Assembly: GCF_030700285.1 (NCBI RefSeq)
Contig: NZ_JAUYZJ010000006.1
Location: forward strand, 62,001 to 126,000
Reading direction: 5' to 3'
Source of the DNA: Methylobacterium sp. NEAU K
Lineage (GTDB): Bacteria; Pseudomonadota; Alphaproteobacteria; Rhizobiales; Beijerinckiaceae
DNA: 64,000 nucleotides
Of the stretch, positions 10,021 through 20,465 are shown one piece after another; position 1 is the stretch's first letter; every line of letters begins with the position of its first letter. Made by a program: the position numbers and the translations under genes. The notes beneath the pieces are model-generated. The model saw nothing but the letters and a program-made list of their open reading frames with translations. It was not told where the DNA came from and ran no database searches.

Positions 10021-11106
10021 ATGCTGTACCTTCTCTCGGACCTGAGCAGCGCCTTCACGCCGTTCAACGTGTTCCGCTACATAACCTTCCGCACCGGCGG
10101 CGCGCTGTTCACGGCGGGCCTGTTCGTGTTCTGGTTCGGACCGTGGATCATCTCGCTGCTGCGGCTGCGCCAGGGAAAAGGCCAACCGATCCGCGAGGAC
10201 GGGCCGCAGACCCATCTGCTGACCAAGCGCGGGACGCCGACCATGGGCGGCCTGATGATCCTGGCAGGCGCCGTCGTGGCGATCCTGCTCTGGGCCAACC
10301 CGCGCAACCACTATGTCTGGATCACCCTGACGGTGACCCTCGGCTTCGGCGCCATCGGCTTCTACGACGACTACCTCAAGGTCACGAAGCAATCGCACAA
10401 GGGCTTCTCGGGCAAGTTCCGCCTCTCCCTGGAGGCGCTGATCGCGATCGCGGCCTGCACGACCATCGCGGTCTATTCGCCCGCCTCGCTGCAGAACCAG
10501 CTCGCCTTTCCGGTGTTCAAGGACGCGCTCCTGAACCTCGGCTGGTTCTACGCCCTGTTCGGCGCCTTCGTGATCGTCGGCGCGGGCAACGCCGTGAACA
10601 TGACCGACGGTCTCGATGGGCTGGCGATCGTGCCGGTGATGATCGCCTGCGGCACATTCGGGGTCATCGCGTATCTCGTCGGCAATTCGTTCACCGCGAG
10701 CTACCTCCAGGTGAACTACGTGCGCGACACCGGCGAGCTCGCCGTCGTCTGCGGCGCGGTGATCGGGGCCGGCCTCGGCTTCCTGTGGTTCAACGCGCCG
10801 CCCGCGCAGATCTTCATGGGCGATACGGGTTCCCTGGCGCTGGGCGGCCTCCTCGGCGCGGTTGCGGTGGCGACCAAGCACGAGATCGTCCTGGCGATCG
10901 TCGGCGGCCTGTTCGTCCTGGAGATGATGTCGGTGATCATCCAGGTCGCGTCGTTCAAGCTCACCGGCAAGCGCGTCTTCCGGATGGCGCCGATCCATCA
11001 CCATTTCGAGCAGAAGGGCTGGAAGGAGCCGCAGGTGGTGATCCGGTTCTGGATCATCGCGGTGATCCTGGCGCTGGCGGGCCTGGCGACGCTGAAGCTG
11101 CGCTGA
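10021..11106 (+). CDS. mraY: Phospho-MurNAc-pentapeptide transferase MraY
   Basis: A 361-residue polytopic membrane enzyme that transfers phospho-MurNAc-pentapeptide to undecaprenyl phosphate, forming lipid I. It has about ten membrane spans. Conserved cytoplasmic loops are FYDDYLKV (Asp116/Asp117), [30 protein letters not shown] and the His cluster [12 protein letters not shown] (His326-328). The ATG at 10021 lies 78 nt after murF. Length and motifs are standard. Confidence 0.97.
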   Translation: MLYLLSDLSSAFTPFNVFRYITFRTGGALFTAGLFVFWFGPWIISLLRLRQGKGQPIREDGPQTHLLTKRGTPTMGGLMILAGAVVAILLWANPRNHYVWITLTVTLGFGAIGFYDDYLKVTKQSHKGFSGKFRLSLEALIAIAACTTIAVYSPASLQNQLAFPVFKDALLNLGWFYALFGAFVIVGAGNAVNMTDGLDGLAIVPVMIACGTFGVIAYLVGNSFTASYLQVNYVRDTGELAVVCGAVIGAGLGFLWFNAPPAQIFMGDTGSLALGGLLGAVAVATKHEIVLAIVGGLFVLEMMSVIIQVASFKLTGKRVFRMAPIHHHFEQKGWKEPQVVIRFWIIAVILALAGLATLKLR

Positions 11107-11135
11107 GGTTTTATGTTAGACGGCTCTCGAGTATG

Positions 11136-11215
11136 GCCGATCCCACCCGGGCCCTCATCCTGAGATGCGGCCGCGAAGCGGGCACCTCAGGATGCAGTAA
11201 TCGGGTGGGATCGGC
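11136..11215. repeat. Nested palindromic intergenic element between mraY and murD
   Basis: An 80-bp cruciform unit. The outer arms are 14 bp and perfect (11136-11149, gccgatcccacccg, pairing with 11202-11215). The inner arms are 9 bp and perfect (11156-11164, catcctgag, with 11186-11194). The centre is GC-rich (ggccgcgaagcgggc). The cctcatcctgag...ctcaggatg core looks like the dispersed palindromic repeats common in Rhizobiales genomes. It lacks a T-run, so it is not a standard terminator. It fills most of the 139-bp gap between two genes that are normally close. Confidence 0.8.
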
Positions 11216-11245
11216 GGCCTTCCCGCATCGCATCTTGAGTTTCTC

Positions 11246-12610
11246 ATGACACCCGTCACAGTCTTCGCGGGCAAGAAGATCGCCCTGTTCGGGCTCGGCG
11301 GCTCCGGCCTCGCCACCGCCCGCGCGCTGAAGGCCGGAGGCTCCGACGTGCTCGCCTGGGATGACGGGGCGGAGGGCGTGTCGCGCGCGGCCGCAGAGGA
11401 CATCGCCACCGGCGACCTGCGCGAGGCCGACTGGTCCGGATTCGCCGCCTTGGTGCTCAGCCCGGGTGTGCCCCTGACCCATCCGGAGCCGCATTGGAGC
11501 GTCAGGCTCGCCCGCGAGGCCGGCGTCGAGATCATCGGCGACATCGAGCTGTTCTGCCGGGAGCGCCGAGCGGTGGCGCCTGCGGCCCCGTTCGTGGCGA
11601 TCACCGGCACCAACGGCAAGTCGACCACCACGGCGCTCATCGCCCACGTGCTCGCGCAGGCCGGGCGGGACGTACAGATGGGCGGCAATATCGGCACGGC
11701 GATCCTGTCGCTGGAGCCGCCGGCCGAGGGCCGCGTCCACGTGATCGAGATGTCCTCGTTCCAAATCGACCTGACGCCAGGCCTCGACCCGACCGTCGGC
11801 GTGCTGATGAACATCACGCCGGACCATCTCGACCGCCACGGCACCATGGAGCAATACGCGGCCATCAAGGAGCGCCTCGTCTGCGGCGCCGGACTGGCGG
11901 TGATCGGCGTCGACGACGGGCCTAGCCGGGCCATCGCCGACCGGCGGGACGGCGAGACCGTGCGCGTGCACGTGCCCTCCGGCGAGGTGCTCAGCACCGA
12001 CGCCCTGACGGTGCGCGACGGCGTCGTCCGCAATCCGGACGGCACGGCGCTCGCCGACGTCAACGGGATCGGGTCGCTGCGCGGCGCGCACAACTGGCAG
12101 AACGCGGCCGTGGCCCTGGCGGTGGCGCGGGCCCTCAGACTGTCGGGCGAGGAGATCCAGGCAGGCCTGACCTCGTTCCCCGGCCTGCCGCACCGGATGG
12201 AAGAGGTCGGGCGGCGCGGAAACGTGCTGTTCGTGAACGACTCGAAGGCGACGAACGCGGATTCGACCGAGAAGGCGCTCACCGCCTTCCGGGACATCCA
12301 CTGGATTCTCGGCGGCAAGGCCAAGGAGGGCGGCATCTTCCCGCTGGTGCCGTATTTCGAGCGGGTCGCCCATGCCTACCTGATCGGCGCGGCCTCGGAC
12401 GCCTTCGCGGCGACCCTCGAGGGCGTCGTGCCCTACACCCGCTGCGAGACCCTCGACGTCGCGGTTCCGAAGGCCGCCGAGAACGCCGCCGCCTCAGGTG
12501 CGCCCGAGCCGGTGGTGCTGCTCTCGCCGGCCTGTGCCTCCTACGACCAGTTCCGGAACTTCGAGATCCGGGGCGACCGCTTCCGCGAGCTGGTGCGGGC
12601 GCTGCTCTGA
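11246..12610 (+). CDS. murD: UDP-MurNAc-L-alanine:D-glutamate ligase MurD
   Basis: A 454-residue cytoplasmic ligase adding D-glutamate to UDP-MurNAc-L-Ala. The N-terminal Rossmann-like UDP-binding part begins [19 protein letters not shown]. The P-loop is Gly121-Thr-Asn-Gly-Lys125-Ser-Thr. Family blocks ISPDHLDRH-like [39 protein letters not shown] and [12 protein letters not shown] are all present. The ATG at 11246 sits just after the palindromic element. The next gene downstream is antisense, so the following dcw genes need another promoter or readthrough. Confidence 0.96.
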   Translation: MTPVTVFAGKKIALFGLGGSGLATARALKAGGSDVLAWDDGAEGVSRAAAEDIATGDLREADWSGFAALVLSPGVPLTHPEPHWSVRLAREAGVEIIGDIELFCRERRAVAPAAPFVAITGTNGKSTTTALIAHVLAQAGRDVQMGGNIGTAILSLEPPAEGRVHVIEMSSFQIDLTPGLDPTVGVLMNITPDHLDRHGTMEQYAAIKERLVCGAGLAVIGVDDGPSRAIADRRDGETVRVHVPSGEVLSTDALTVRDGVVRNPDGTALADVNGIGSLRGAHNWQNAAVALAVARALRLSGEEIQAGLTSFPGLPHRMEEVGRRGNVLFVNDSKATNADSTEKALTAFRDIHWILGGKAKEGGIFPLVPYFERVAHAYLIGAASDAFAATLEGVVPYTRCETLDVAVPKAAENAAASGAPEPVVLLSPACASYDQFRNFEIRGDRFRELVRALL

Positions 12611-12629
12611 CGGGGCGCCCACGGGCACC

Positions 12630-14105
12630 TCAGCGTGCCAGCACCTTGGCGGCATCCCGGGTTGTCCCCACCGCCTGCGAGACGTCGGCCACCGATTGCG
12701 CGATCGCCCCGATATTGCCGGTGATCGCCGTGACCGCGCCGGCGGCGCTCTGCATGTTCTCGGCGAGGTCGCGGGTCACCGCGCTCTGCTCCTCGATGGC
12801 TGCGGCGGTGGCCACCACGGTCTCGCGCATCACCGAGACAGAGGCACCGATAGAGCCGAGCGCCTCCACCACCTCGTGCGAGACGCGCTGAATGCTTGCG
12901 ATCTCGCCGTTGATCTGCCCGGTGGCGCGGGCGGCCTGATCGGCCAGCGCCTTCACCTCGGACGCAACCACGGCGAACCCCCGGCCCGCCTCGCCGGCCC
13001 GGGCCGCCTCGATGGTGGCGTTGAGCGCCAGCAGGTTGATCTGTCCGGCGATGTTCTGGATCAGGCTGACGATGCTGGTCATCGCCGTCGCGGTGTCGGC
13101 GAGCCGCTTGGTGTGGCTGTCGGCATCCTGGACGCAGGCATAGGCGGTGTCGGTCGCGCCCTGAGAGCGCACGATGCTCCGGGACATCTCTGCGACGGAG
13201 GCGGCGAGTTCCTCGGCGGCCGCCGCCACGGTCTGCACGTTGCCGGAGGTCGACTCCGCTGCCGACGAGGCCAAACGGGCAGCCTGGGTCGAATGCGTGA
13301 CCGCGTGCTCGATCTCACCGAAATTCTTATCGATCAACGTCCGCAGATCGGCCAGCAGGCGAACTTGGTCGGTGATGTCGGTGGCGAACTTCACCACCTT
13401 GTAGGGCCGGCCCGCGGCGTCGAGGATCGGGTTATAGGACGCCTGGATCCAGACCTCGCGTCCGTTCTTGCCGAGGCGCCGGAACTGGGCAGCCTGATGG
13501 GTGCCGTTCCGCAGGGCCGCCCAGAACGCACGGTACGCCTCGCTGTCCCGGTAGGCCTGCTCCACGAACATGCCGTGGTGACGCCCGATCACCTCGGCGC
13601 GTTCGTAGCCCATGACGGTGAGGAAGTTGTCGTTCGCCTCGATCACCGTACCGTCGAGATCGAACGCGATCACCGCCTGCACCTTGTCGATCGCCGCGAT
13701 CTGGCCGGCCCGATCCGCCTCCTCGGCGCGCTGCTGGGTGATGTCCGTGGCGAACTTCACCACCTTGTAGGGCCGCCCCCGCCCGTCGAAGATCGGGTTG
13801 TATGAGGCCTGGATCCAGATCTGGCGGCCGCCGCGGCCGATCCGCCGGAACTGACCCGACTCGAACGCGCCGCCACGCAGGCGCTCCCAGAAGGCCCGGT
13901 ACTCCTGGGAATCCCGGTAGCTCGGGTCGACGAACAGGCTGTGATGCTGGCCGACGATCTCCGGCAGGGTGTAGCCGACCGCGTCGAGGAAATTGCCGTT
14001 CGCCGACAGGATGCGGCCGTCAAGATCGAACTCGATCAGCCCCTGAACGCGATCGAGAGCCGCAAGCTTGGCGTGCGCTTCACGGGCCTTCAGGGCAGCA
14101 AACAT
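12630..14105 (-). CDS. Soluble PAS-PAS methyl-accepting chemotaxis protein
   Basis: A 491-residue chemoreceptor-like protein without signal peptide or membrane span, so probably cytoplasmic. Two PAS domains (about residues 18-128 and 140-250) are near copies spaced 122 residues apart; both end [10 protein letters not shown]..(P)[11 protein letters not shown]. The MCP signalling domain (about 270-491) has the hairpin-tip sequence [20 protein letters not shown] and [16 protein letters not shown]. Repeated PAS-MCP proteins of this kind often sense redox or bind a flavin/haem, but no ligand can be assigned. It lies antisense inside the dcw cluster, its stop 20 nt from that of murD. The ATG at 14105 is chosen over an unconserved 43-residue extension. 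Confidence 0.9.
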   Translation of the reverse strand: MFAALKAREAHAKLAALDRVQGLIEFDLDGRILSANGNFLDAVGYTLPEIVGQHHSLFVDPSYRDSQEYRAFWERLRGGAFESGQFRRIGRGGRQIWIQASYNPIFDGRGRPYKVVKFATDITQQRAEEADRAGQIAAIDKVQAVIAFDLDGTVIEANDNFLTVMGYERAEVIGRHHGMFVEQAYRDSEAYRAFWAALRNGTHQAAQFRRLGKNGREVWIQASYNPILDAAGRPYKVVKFATDITDQVRLLADLRTLIDKNFGEIEHAVTHSTQAARLASSAAESTSGNVQTVAAAAEELAASVAEMSRSIVRSQGATDTAYACVQDADSHTKRLADTATAMTSIVSLIQNIAGQINLLALNATIEAARAGEAGRGFAVVASEVKALADQAARATGQINGEIASIQRVSHEVVEALGSIGASVSVMRETVVATAAAIEEQSAVTRDLAENMQSAAGAVTAITGNIGAIAQSVADVSQAVGTTRDAAKVLAR

Positions 14106-14378
14106 GGCGGTTCGGTTTCCGCTTGGCGGATCGGCATGACAAGGCGGCGCTCCGGATTGGCCACTGTCCGATCCTGGGGGAATACATAAAATTGTTGCGC
14201 TGTAAAAATTAATATACGATGACTTCAACTCCAATATAGAAGATCAGAATTTGGGATCCTTCTGGAAACGGGGATCGCCCGGCGCGGCCGGACATAAGGC
14301 TCCGTTTACCATTCGTGCACAGGATCTGACCCGACCCGCGCGGACCGGCCTCCGCGCGGCCTGGAGTCGTTGCCCGGC

Positions 14379-15545
14379 ATGATCTCACGCGCGGAACGCA
14401 CACCCCTCACCGACTGGTGGTGGACGGTGGACCGCGGGCTGCTCGCGGCCCTGTTCGCGCTGATGGTGGCCGGACTGGTCTTCCTCATGGGCGGCGGCCC
14501 GCCGGTGGCCGAGCGCATCGGCCTGCCGACCTTCTACTTCCTCAATCGGCAGGCGATGTACCTCGCCCCGACCATCCTGCTGATCTGCGCCGTCTCGTTC
14601 CTGTCCCTGCGCGGCATCCGCCGGCTGGCGCTCGTCACCTGGGTCTGCGGCGTGGCGCTCTGCCTTCTGGCCGGCAAGTTCGGCCCCGAGATCAAGGGTG
14701 CGCACCGCTGGATCCAGTTCGGGTCCTTCGGCCTTCAGCCGTCTGAATTCGTGAAGCCGGCCTTCGTGGTGGTGGCCGCCTGGGCGTTCTCGGAAGGCGC
14801 GCAGCGGCGCGACATGCCGGGTGGTATCCTGGCGCTGCTGCTGCTGCCGATCACGATCGTGCCGCTGCTGCTCCAGCCCGATTTCGGCCAGACCATGCTG
14901 ATCACCATGGTGTGGTGCGCGCTGTTCTTCGTGGCCGGCCTGCACCTGATCTGGGTCGCGGTGCTCGGCGTGCTCGGCCTCGGTGGCGTGTTCGCGGCCT
15001 ACCTGTTCTTCCACCACGTTCGTGAGCGCTTCAACAAGTTCCTCGACCGCGATTCCGGCGGCGGGTTCCAGGATTTCTGGTCGCGGGAATCGTTCCGCTC
15101 GGGCGGCTGGTTCGGCACCGGACCGGGGGAGGGGGTGGCCAAGCGGCACCTGCCCGACGCACATACCGACTTCATCTTCTCCGTCACCGGCGAGGAGTTC
15201 GGCGTGATCGTCTGCCTGTGCCTCGTGGCCCTGTTCGCCTACATCGTGCTGCGGGGCCTCAAGCTCGCCCGCCGCACCGACGACACGTTCTCGCGCTTGG
15301 CGATCACGGGCCTGACCACCCTGTTCGGGCTCCAGGCCTGCATCAACATGGCGGTGAACACGCAGCTGATGCCCGCCAAGGGCATGACGCTGCCCTTCGT
15401 GTCCTACGGCGGCTCCTCGCTGATCTCGCTGGCCCTCGGCACCGGCTTCCTTGTGGCGCTGACCCGCAAGCGGCCCCGCACCGTACTGCTCAGCCAGAAG
15501 CCCCCCGGTACCGCGCCGGCCACCGTCGCGGGAGTGATGCGGTGA
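14379..15545 (+). CDS. ftsW: Septal peptidoglycan polymerase FtsW
   Basis: A 388-residue SEDS-family glycosyltransferase with about ten membrane spans that polymerises lipid II at the septum with FtsI. SEDS blocks visible are GAHRWIQFGSFGLQPSEFVKP-type sequence (around residue 108), LLLQPDFGQTMLI, HLPDAHTDFIFSVTGEEFG and the C-terminal LPFVSYGGSSLI. The ATG at 14379 has GGAG 12 nt upstream; a TTG 9 nt earlier is too close to that site. The 273-bp upstream space, shared with the antisense receptor gene, has an AT-rich patch (about 14185-14220) suited to promoters. The stop overlaps murG (GTGA). Confidence 0.95.
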   Translation: MISRAERTPLTDWWWTVDRGLLAALFALMVAGLVFLMGGGPPVAERIGLPTFYFLNRQAMYLAPTILLICAVSFLSLRGIRRLALVTWVCGVALCLLAGKFGPEIKGAHRWIQFGSFGLQPSEFVKPAFVVVAAWAFSEGAQRRDMPGGILALLLLPITIVPLLLQPDFGQTMLITMVWCALFFVAGLHLIWVAVLGVLGLGGVFAAYLFFHHVRERFNKFLDRDSGGGFQDFWSRESFRSGGWFGTGPGEGVAKRHLPDAHTDFIFSVTGEEFGVIVCLCLVALFAYIVLRGLKLARRTDDTFSRLAITGLTTLFGLQACINMAVNTQLMPAKGMTLPFVSYGGSSLISLALGTGFLVALTRKRPRTVLLSQKPPGTAPATVAGVMR

Positions 15546-16651
15546 CGGTCTTCACGCCCACGATCCTGCTCTGCGCGGGCGGCACCGGCGGACACCTGTT
15601 CCCCGCCGAGAGCCTCGCCCACGCGCTGCGCGCCCGCGGGATCCGGGTCGCGCTCGCCACCGACGCCCGGGTCGACGCCATCGCGGCCGAGTTCCCGGCC
15701 TCCGAGGTGATCACGATCCCGTCCGCGACGCCGTCCGGGCGATCACCGCTGCGCCGGGCGAGTGCCGTGCTAACCCTCGGCCGCGGCTTCGGCATCGCCG
15801 TGAAAGAGATCCGGCGGATCAACCCGGCCGCGATCGTCGGCTTCGGCGGCTACCCGACCGTGCCGCCGGTGCTCGCCGGCCAGCTCCTGAAGGTGCCGAC
15901 GGTGCTGCACGAGCAGAACGCCGTGATGGGCCGCGCCAACGCCTTCCTGGCCCGCGGCGCCCGGACGATCGCGACCGGCTTCAAAGAGGTGCGCGGCGTG
16001 CCCGACAAGGCCCGCGCTTTCCGCATGCACACCGGCAATCCGCTCCGCCCGGCGGTAATCGAGGCGGCGAAGATCCCCTATCCAGCCTTCGGCGAGGGTG
16101 CCACGCTGCGGCTCCTGGTGTTCGGGGGCAGCCAGGGCGCCCGCGTCATGGGCGAGGTCGTGCCCGCGGCGATCGAGCGCCTGCCCGCGGATCTCCGGGC
16201 CCGCCTGCACCTCGTGCAGCAGGTCCGGCCCGAGGACCTTACGGCGGTGCAAAACCGCTACCTCGCCATGGGACTGGCCGGACTTGAGGCGGCGCCGTTC
16301 TTTAAGGACTTGCCGACCCGCATGGCGGCGAGCCATCTCGTGGTCTCGCGCTCTGGCGCCTCGACGGTGTCGGAGCTGGCGGCGATCGGCCGGCCGGCGA
16401 TCCTGGTGCCACTACCCGGCTCACTCGATCAGGACCAAGCCGCCAACGCTGCGACCCTCGAGGCGATCGGTGCGGCCTTGACCCTGAAGCAGACCGCCTT
16501 CACCCCGGACCGCCTCGCGGCGGAGCTGGTGGCGTGCTTCGAGACGCCGGCAAAATTGACCGCGGCGGCCGATGCGGCCAGAAGCGCGGGCATCCACGAC
16601 GCCGCCGAGCGGCTGGCCGAGGTCGTTATCGAGACGGCCGCGCGCTCCTGA
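15542..16651 (+). CDS. murG: UDP-GlcNAc:lipid I N-acetylglucosaminyltransferase MurG
   Basis: A 369-residue peripheral membrane GT-B glycosyltransferase converting lipid I to lipid II on the cytoplasmic face. The N-terminal glycine-rich loop is [16 protein letters not shown] (Gly13-His18). [13 protein letters not shown] and [11 protein letters not shown] are acceptor-side motifs. [10 protein letters not shown] starts the C-terminal UDP-GlcNAc domain, with [20 protein letters not shown] and [13 protein letters not shown] further on. The GTG start overlaps the ftsW stop by 4 nt. Confidence 0.97.
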   Translation: MTVFTPTILLCAGGTGGHLFPAESLAHALRARGIRVALATDARVDAIAAEFPASEVITIPSATPSGRSPLRRASAVLTLGRGFGIAVKEIRRINPAAIVGFGGYPTVPPVLAGQLLKVPTVLHEQNAVMGRANAFLARGARTIATGFKEVRGVPDKARAFRMHTGNPLRPAVIEAAKIPYPAFGEGATLRLLVFGGSQGARVMGEVVPAAIERLPADLRARLHLVQQVRPEDLTAVQNRYLAMGLAGLEAAPFFKDLPTRMAASHLVVSRSGASTVSELAAIGRPAILVPLPGSLDQDQAANAATLEAIGAALTLKQTAFTPDRLAAELVACFETPAKLTAAADAARSAGIHDAAERLAEVVIETAARS

Positions 16652-16721
16652 TTTTCTGGGAGCGGATTTTCCTGGGATCGCGCAACGGCGCATCCAGCCA
16701 ACGACGAGGACCCGTGGCGCC

Positions 16722-18128
16722 ATGAAGCTGCCCGACAAGCTCGGCCCCATCCACTTCATCGGCATCGGTGGCATCGGCATGTCCGGTATCGCCGAGGTAA
16801 TGAGTAACCTCGGCTACACGGTGCAGGGCTCCGACGCCTCCGACAACGCCAATGTCCGTCGGCTCGCCGAGAAGGGGATCCGCACCTTCGTCGGGCATCA
16901 GGCGGAGAACGTCGACGCGGCGGCCCTCGTGGTGGTGTCCACGGCGATCCGCCGGGACAACCCGGAGCTCCAGGCCGCCCGCGAGCGTCGCCTGCCAGTG
17001 GTCCGGCGCGCCGAGATGCTGGCCGAGTTGATGCGATTCAAATCCTGCGTCGCCATCGCGGGCACGCACGGCAAGACCACCACCACCTCCCTGGTCGCGA
17101 CGCTGCTCGATGCCGGGAACCTCGACCCGACCGTGATCAACGGCGGCATCATCAACGCCTACGGGACCAATGCCCGGATGGGTGAGGGCGAGTGGATGGT
17201 GGTGGAGGCCGATGAATCCGACGGCACCTTCCTCAAGCTGCCCGCCGACGTCGCCATCGTCACCAACATCGATCCCGAGCATCTCGACCATTTCGGCTCG
17301 TTCGAGGCGGTGAAGGACGCCTTCCGGCGCTTCATCGACAACATCCCGTTTTACGGGTTCGCAGTGATGTGCACCGACCATCCGGTGGTGCAGGACCTCG
17401 TCGGCCATATCGAGGACCGGCGCATCATCACGTACGGCGAGAACCCTCAGGCGGACGTGCGCCTGCTCGACGTGGACCTGAAGGGTGGCCAGAGTCGCTT
17501 CCGCGTGATGATCCGCGACCGGCGCCCCGGCTTCCGCCTGGAGATGGAGGACCTCGTCCTGCCGATGCCGGGCAAGCACAACGCGCTGAACGCCACCGCG
17601 GCGCTGGCTGTGGCGAACGAACTCGGCGTCTCGCACGACGCCATCCGCAAGGCCCTGGCCGGGTTCGGCGGGGTCAAGCGCCGCTTCACCCGCACGGGCG
17701 AGTGGAACGGCGCCACGATCTTCGACGATTACGGGCACCATCCGGTGGAGATCAAGGCGGTGCTCAAGGCCGCCCGCGCCTCCACGGACGGCAGCGTCAT
17801 CGCGGTGGTGCAGCCGCACCGCTACACGCGGCTCGCCTCGCTGTTCGACGATTTCTGCACCTGCTTCAACGACGCGGACACGGTGATCGTCGCACCGGTC
17901 TACACGGCCGGCGAGGCGCCGATCGAGGGTGCCGACCGGGACGCCCTGGTGTCCGGCCTGCGCTCCCGCGGCCACCGCGACGCCCGGCCCCTGGACCGGC
18001 CCGAGGAGCTGGCCGGCATTGTCGCCGAGCTCGCCAAGCCCAGCGACTACGTCGTGTGCCTGGGCGCCGGCACGATTACCCAATGGGCCTACGCGCTCCC
18101 GGGCGAACTCGCCGCCCGGGGCCGGTGA
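16722..18128 (+). CDS. murC: UDP-N-acetylmuramate:L-alanine ligase MurC
   Basis: A 468-residue ligase adding the first amino acid to UDP-MurNAc. It has the N-terminal nucleotide loop [17 protein letters not shown] (about 11-27), P-loop Gly114-Thr-His-Gly-Lys118-Thr-Thr, [25 protein letters not shown] and [15 protein letters not shown] in the C-terminal domain. The ATG at 16722 is preferred because the family starts a few residues before the GIGGIGMSG loop. The gap to murG is 70 nt. Confidence 0.97.
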   Translation: MKLPDKLGPIHFIGIGGIGMSGIAEVMSNLGYTVQGSDASDNANVRRLAEKGIRTFVGHQAENVDAAALVVVSTAIRRDNPELQAARERRLPVVRRAEMLAELMRFKSCVAIAGTHGKTTTTSLVATLLDAGNLDPTVINGGIINAYGTNARMGEGEWMVVEADESDGTFLKLPADVAIVTNIDPEHLDHFGSFEAVKDAFRRFIDNIPFYGFAVMCTDHPVVQDLVGHIEDRRIITYGENPQADVRLLDVDLKGGQSRFRVMIRDRRPGFRLEMEDLVLPMPGKHNALNATAALAVANELGVSHDAIRKALAGFGGVKRRFTRTGEWNGATIFDDYGHHPVEIKAVLKAARASTDGSVIAVVQPHRYTRLASLFDDFCTCFNDADTVIVAPVYTAGEAPIEGADRDALVSGLRSRGHRDARPLDRPEELAGIVAELAKPSDYVVCLGAGTITQWAYALPGELAARGR

Positions 18129-18336
18129 AGGCGATGCGGAGAGCCGAGCCGGAACGCACACGGCATCCGCGGCGTCGGCGCCGGCCTCGAACGGAGGCGG
18201 CGTCCCGTCACCGGTACCGCCTGCGTGATGCAGGGGCTCTCACGGAGCCGCCACCCCACCCGCGGCTGTCGCCGCGACGCGACGACAGGGTCGTCACAGT
18301 CCTCTCCCTTCAGGCGGGGCGAGGGGAGATCCCCGC

Positions 18337-19269
18337 ATGACCGCATCGCTCCACGACCGCATCCGTGCCGCTGCGCCGGCGCTGCGCGGGCGCCTGCTCG
18401 CGAACCAGTCGCTCGCCGACCTGACCTGGTTCAGGGTCGGCGGCCCGGCGGAGGTGCTGTTCACACCGGCCGACGAGGAGGATCTCGCACACCTCCTCGC
18501 CGCCCTGGAGCCGGACGTGCCGGTCACAGTGATCGGCCTCGGCTCGAACCTCATCGTCCGCGACGGCGGGTTGCCCGGCGTGGTGATCCGCCTGGGCGGA
18601 AAGGCCTTCGGCAGCATCGCGATCGATGGCGATACGCTGCAGGTCGGCACCGCCGTGCCAGACATGCGCCTCGCCAAGACGGCAGCCGCAGCGGGTCTCG
18701 ACGGGCTCGCCTTCTACCGCGGCATCCCGGGCTCGATCGGCGGCGCCCTGCGCATGAACGCCGGCGCGCATGGCGGGGAGACCACCGACGTCCTCGTTGA
18801 GGCGCACGGCATCGACCGCCGGGGCGAACGCCGCAGCTTCAGCCACGCCGCGATGGGCTTCTCCTATCGCCACGCGGAGGCGCCCGAAGACGTGATCTTC
18901 ACCCGCGCGCTGTTCCGCGGGAAGCCGGGGGACCGCACCGCCATCGAGGCGGAGATGGAGCGCGTGACCGCGGCCCGGGAAGCCGCGCAGCCGATCCGCG
19001 AGCGCACCGGCGGCTCGACCTTCGCGAACCCCGCGGGTGGCAAGGCCTGGCAGCTCATCGACGCGGCCGGATGCCGGGGCCTCACCCGGGGCGGCGCTCA
19101 GGTCAGCGAAATGCACTGTAACTTCCTGATCAACACCGGCGATGCCACGGCTGCGGACATCGAGGGATTGGGCGAGGAGGTTCGCCGCCGAGTGCGCGAA
19201 ACCAGCGGCGTCGAGCTGCGCTGGGAGATCCGGCGGATCGGCATCGCCCCGCCGACGGTCCGTCAGTAA
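18337..19269 (+). CDS. murB: UDP-N-acetylenolpyruvoylglucosamine reductase MurB
   Basis: A 310-residue FAD/NADPH enzyme that reduces enolpyruvyl-UDP-GlcNAc to UDP-MurNAc. FAD-binding blocks are [34 protein letters not shown] and [20 protein letters not shown]. The catalytic serine region of the short (type II) MurB is [20 protein letters not shown], followed by [20 protein letters not shown]. The ATG follows a GAGGGGAGATCC ribosome site. The preceding 208-bp gap after murC has no visible gene. Confidence 0.96.
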   Translation: MTASLHDRIRAAAPALRGRLLANQSLADLTWFRVGGPAEVLFTPADEEDLAHLLAALEPDVPVTVIGLGSNLIVRDGGLPGVVIRLGGKAFGSIAIDGDTLQVGTAVPDMRLAKTAAAAGLDGLAFYRGIPGSIGGALRMNAGAHGGETTDVLVEAHGIDRRGERRSFSHAAMGFSYRHAEAPEDVIFTRALFRGKPGDRTAIEAEMERVTAAREAAQPIRERTGGSTFANPAGGKAWQLIDAAGCRGLTRGGAQVSEMHCNFLINTGDATAADIEGLGEEVRRRVRETSGVELRWEIRRIGIAPPTVRQ

Positions 19270-19299
19270 GGCATAAGCCGATCGGGAGGCGCGCCGGCG

Positions 19300-19506
19300 A
19301 TGATCACGAGCGCCAGAAGCACGCACGCGTCAGGCGACATCCAAATCGCGGATCCGAAGGCGGCCCTCGGCGTCGCCTCCGCGGGCCAACCGCGCAAAGT
19401 CGCCCTCATCGAACCCGGCCGGAGCTTCCACCGCGTCGGCTCTCCGCGCGCAGGCGCCGCAGCGGCCGTCTACGCCGCAATCCATGGCATGATCGGCGAC
19501 CTGTGA
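19300..19506 (+). CDS. Possible small protein between murB and ddl
   Basis: A 68-codon open frame beginning ATG at 19300 with GGGAGG about 12 nt upstream; its stop overlaps a GTG (GTGA) in the ddl frame. The predicted protein (MITSARSTHASGDIQIADP...) has an Ala-rich C-terminal half and no motif or membrane segment that I recognise. The ribosome site and the 4-nt overlap speak for a real gene; the small size and lack of recognisable conservation speak against it. It could simply be spacer between the two genes. Confidence 0.3.
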   Translation: MITSARSTHASGDIQIADPKAALGVASAGQPRKVALIEPGRSFHRVGSPRAGAAAAVYAAIHGMIGDL

Positions 19507-19541
19507 GCCGACCCTCGACCCAGCATTCCCCGGAGTCCACC

Positions 19542-20465
19542 ATGTCCAAGCACGTCGCCGTCCTGCTGGGCGGCACCTCCGCCGAGCGCGAAGTGTCGCT
19601 CAATTCCGGCGCGGCCTGTGCGGATGCGCTGGAAGGAGAGGGTTACCGGGTTACCCGGGTCGATGTCGGGCCCGACATCGCGTCGGTGCTGACCGGTCTG
19701 AAGCCGGACGTGGCCTTCAACGCGCTGCACGGCCCGGATGGAGAGGACGGTACGATCCAGGGACTGCTGGAGATCCTCAAGGTCCCCTACACCCATTCGG
19801 GCGTGCTCGCCTCGGCTCTTGCCATGAACAAGGAGAGGGCGAAGACGGTGATGCGGGCGGCCGGTGTCGACGTGCCCGGGGGCCGGATCGTTAACCGTCA
19901 TGAGGCTGCCAAGACACACCCCCTGCCACCACCGTACGTGGTGAAGCCCATCGCGGAAGGCTCGTCCATGGGCGTCATCATCGTGCGCGACGGGCGCTCG
20001 CACCCGCCCCAGATCCTCAGCTCCGAGGCGTGGAAGTTCGGCGAGCAAGTCCTTGCGGAACCTTACATAGCGGGCCGCGAACTCACCTGCGCCGTGATGG
20101 GCGACAGGGCGCTCGGGGTGATCGAGGTGAAGGCCGCCACGGGGGAGTGGTACGACTACGACGCCAAGTACGCCCCCGGGGGTTCGGTACACGTGCTGCC
20201 GGCCGAACTTAAACCAAATGTTTACCAGCGTGTCCAAGAGTTGTCGTTAACGGCGCATCAAGCACTGGGCTGCCGGGGCGTCAGCCGTGCCGACCTTCGC
20301 TACGACGACACACCGGGTGGAACCGGTCTGCTCGTCGTCCTGGAGGTCAACACGCAACCCGGCATGACTCAGACGAGCCTTGTGCCGGAGATGGCGGCCC
20401 ATGCGGGCCTGAGTTTCGGTGAGCTCGTCCGATGGATGGTGGAGGACGCTTCCTTGAATCGCTGA
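19542..20465 (+). CDS. ddl: D-alanine:D-alanine ligase
   Basis: A 307-residue ATP-grasp enzyme making D-Ala-D-Ala for MurF. The N-terminus KHVAVLLGGTSAEREVSLNSG is the classic DdlB start and fixes the ATG at 19542 (GGAG 9 nt upstream). A GTG 39 nt earlier is also in frame. Other blocks are ALHGPDGEDGTIQGLLEIL, PYTHSGVLASALAMNK, YVVKPIAEGSSMGV and EVNTQPGMTQTSLVPEMA. Its last 34 nt overlap ftsQ. A segment around 20205-20255 is AT-rich and uses codons that are rare here (cttaaaccaaatgtttac, tta), which may reflect an embedded signal for ftsQ. Confidence 0.96.
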   Translation: MSKHVAVLLGGTSAEREVSLNSGAACADALEGEGYRVTRVDVGPDIASVLTGLKPDVAFNALHGPDGEDGTIQGLLEILKVPYTHSGVLASALAMNKERAKTVMRAAGVDVPGGRIVNRHEAAKTHPLPPPYVVKPIAEGSSMGVIIVRDGRSHPPQILSSEAWKFGEQVLAEPYIAGRELTCAVMGDRALGVIEVKAATGEWYDYDAKYAPGGSVHVLPAELKPNVYQRVQELSLTAHQALGCRGVSRADLRYDDTPGGTGLLVVLEVNTQPGMTQTSLVPEMAAHAGLSFGELVRWMVEDASLNR

